Shown: positions 62,730 to 64,000 of the stretch, piece after piece
Position numbering within the stretch: the first letter of the stretch is position 1
Layout of the letters: the number at the start of each line of letters is the position of its first letter
Origin: Durusdinium trenchii
Taxonomy: Eukaryota; Sar; Dinophyceae; Suessiales; Symbiodiniaceae
Reading direction: 5' to 3'
Assembly (NCBI GenBank): GCA_963970005.1
Contig: CAXAMN010026428.1
Location: 570,575-634,574 of the forward strand
Length of the DNA stretch: 64,000 nucleotides
Translations under genes and position numbers: made by a program
The notes under the pieces: generated by a model
Databases searched by the model: none
What the model was told of the DNA's origin: nothing
What the model saw: only the letters and a program-made list of their open reading frames with translations

Positions 62730-62794
62730 GTTGACGGGGGCCAAGATTCCGGACTTGGCGAAAGCTTTGCAGGCTTGGTGGATGTTATGTCCTG
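62730..62794 (+). CDS. Internal exon of the EF-hand gene
   Basis: GATGCTCAG|G, VDGGQDSGLGESFAGLVDVM, S, donor CCTG|GTAAGC. Phase 0 in, matching 61896; phase 2 out. Confidence 0.6.
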
Positions 62795-63703
62795 GTAAGC
62801 TCCGACGCTTGACGGGAAGCTCGAAAGGCTGAACACCATTTCTGATTGGGGAAAGGAAGGAAAGGTGGAAGTAAAGATTCATGTTTAGAGGCCTAAAGAA
62901 AAACAATCCAATACTAAGCCACTAAGCTTGGAAAGATCTTGCTTGCGCTGGGCTTTGCATTGGTTATCAGGATAGCCATTAGTCAACTCATTGTAAGCCG
63001 GTACCTAGAAACATTTGACATCACTGGGTTGTTGGCAAGCATGTCTTGACCCGAGTTTAAAGTAAAAGAAGGCTACGGCTACGGCTACGACTCATACGAA
63101 CTCTACGATAGGTCAAGAAAGAATCCTAAAACGGGTCAAACAGGAAGCCACAAAGAACACCAAAACAAGTCAAAAAAGAACCCTTTAAGACAGATCAAAC
63201 AGGATGCTGAAAGCAGTTCAAAAAAGAGCCCTGCACCAAACTGCACCGAACAGCCAGAATAGAACCCAAAACAGGTTTAAAAAACATGCCCTGCATTACA
63301 TTGAACTCTTCGGCAAGTTTGACACAGAGGGAGCTCTCCAAGGTGTTGGTTTCAGGCATCCAAATCAAAAGCTACGATTTTCTGGGAGGAAGCAAAGAGA
63401 CAACATGTTTTATACCGAATAAGAAAAACGAATTCAAAAGGGTGGATGCAGAAAACGCAATGACTTCTGCTCGCTTCTGACCGCGGTAGCTGTACCAGGT
63501 CTAGCTTGGGTGCCGTAGGCCCCCGTACCCCCTGCAGGCCCCTTGTGACGCTGGTGCTCTAGTTGCTCCGTTCTGGACATGCTTCGATTCCAACCGGGAA
63601 CGAAAACCTCGACTTTCTGGGGCAACCCCATCATTTTGACCTGTAATTGACCCGCTTGCGGTTGCAATTTTCGTGAGCTTGAACACTTGCGGCCAATGTA
63701 GAG
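62795..63703. other. No gene seen
   Basis: Contains CAAAACAGGTTTAAAA-type diverged words at 63120-63290. No convincing exon. Confidence 0.45.
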
Positions 63704-63907
63704 GTGATGTACGTCGATTACTTTCCTCTTCGTGTTGGTGGCGATTCTGAGCTGAAAGACTGTCGTGTGTGAGTGATCAGTGTGCGACAACTTGTTGTTC
63801 ATTATGTTGTTTGGTGCTATTTTATGACATACAAGTTTGATACTGAGGACCTCATCTTTAAGATTGCCAATAAGCACATGAGTGATACATGACTCGGGGT
63901 GTTCCAA
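63434..63907 (-). CDS. Long minus-strand open frame, or + exon at 63704-63766
   Basis: 157 open codons on minus (VLIGNLKDEVLSIKLVCHKI, VFQLRIATNTKRKVIDVHHL). The rival is a + exon, GTAGAG|GTG, VMYVDYFPLRVGGDSELKDC, Arg, then GTGTGAG. Only one can be right. Confidence 0.33.
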   Translation of the reverse strand: MEHPESCITHVLIGNLKDEVLSIKLVCHKIAPNNIMNNKLSHTDHSHTTVFQLRIATNTKRKVIDVHHLYIGRKCSSSRKLQPQAGQLQVKMMGLPQKVEVFVPGWNRSMSRTEQLEHQRHKGPAGGTGAYGTQARPGTATAVRSEQKSLRFLHPPF

Positions 63908-64000
63908 AGTGCGCCCGTCGTTAAGACGACCTTTCTTTAGCTTTAGACTTCAGCCTTTGCACATCTTTGCACACGTGCAACCGATTTCTGGCACCTTTGT

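Overview
The window reads as nuclear DNA of a dinoflagellate, most likely a symbiodiniacean relative. Four things suggest this. Candidate host exons are short, with acceptors of the type AG|G and some GC donors. Two Ty1/copia-type elements carry Gag, integrase and RT sequence motifs that I associate with dinoflagellate elements. Tandem 21-bp repeats read as heptads in several frames. The LTRs contain a 12-nt exact match to the 3' end of the conserved dinoflagellate spliced leader. There are no bacterial operons, rRNAs or convincing tRNAs.

Region 1, about 1-32.7 kb, looks like host DNA. Many small candidate exons, almost all on the + strand, sit in long introns. The introns are full of a mosaic repeat built on a CTACTAG core (called TAG repeat below; orientation A is ...CTACTAGGAGCAAG..., orientation B is its reverse complement) and of a related 21-bp repeat (GGTTGGAGGCCATCGCTACTA). 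A 1.1-kb AT-rich island lies at 3.4-4.56 kb. A single 30-codon open frame arises easily by chance, so isolated exons are weak calls. The best evidence is runs of exons whose splice phases agree: 16341-17532 and 29022-30217.

Region 2, 32.77-57.97 kb, is one composite retroelement. Element A has two 179-bp LTRs about 98% identical, a TATAA target duplication, a primer-binding-site candidate and a polypurine tract. Its order is proline-rich leader, HAD-like domain, coiled coil, Gag, CCCH finger, protease, integrase, methyltransferase-like domain, RT, RNase H. Element B (38.02-45.81 kb) is a different copia-type pol lacking recognisable LTRs. It lies inside A's integrase tail between two CATTGAA copies, and removing it restores A's reading frame. 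B has its own Gag, protease, SAP-like segment, methyltransferase-like domain placed before the integrase, RT and RNase H. A second insertion C (about 47.55-56.2 kb) splits A's RT. C is non-retroviral and repeat-rich, and holds one good coiled-coil exon. All pol genes are broken by stops and frameshifts.

Region 3, 58-64 kb, returns to host DNA. A run of phase-compatible + strand exons (60590-62794) assembles a canonical EF-hand across a 64-nt intron, so at least this stretch is very probably a real calcium-binding-protein gene. It also holds a near-perfect 41-bp inverted TAG repeat (62042-62153) and a 21-bp array (62287-62690). Elements A, B and the host exons all lie on the same strand.
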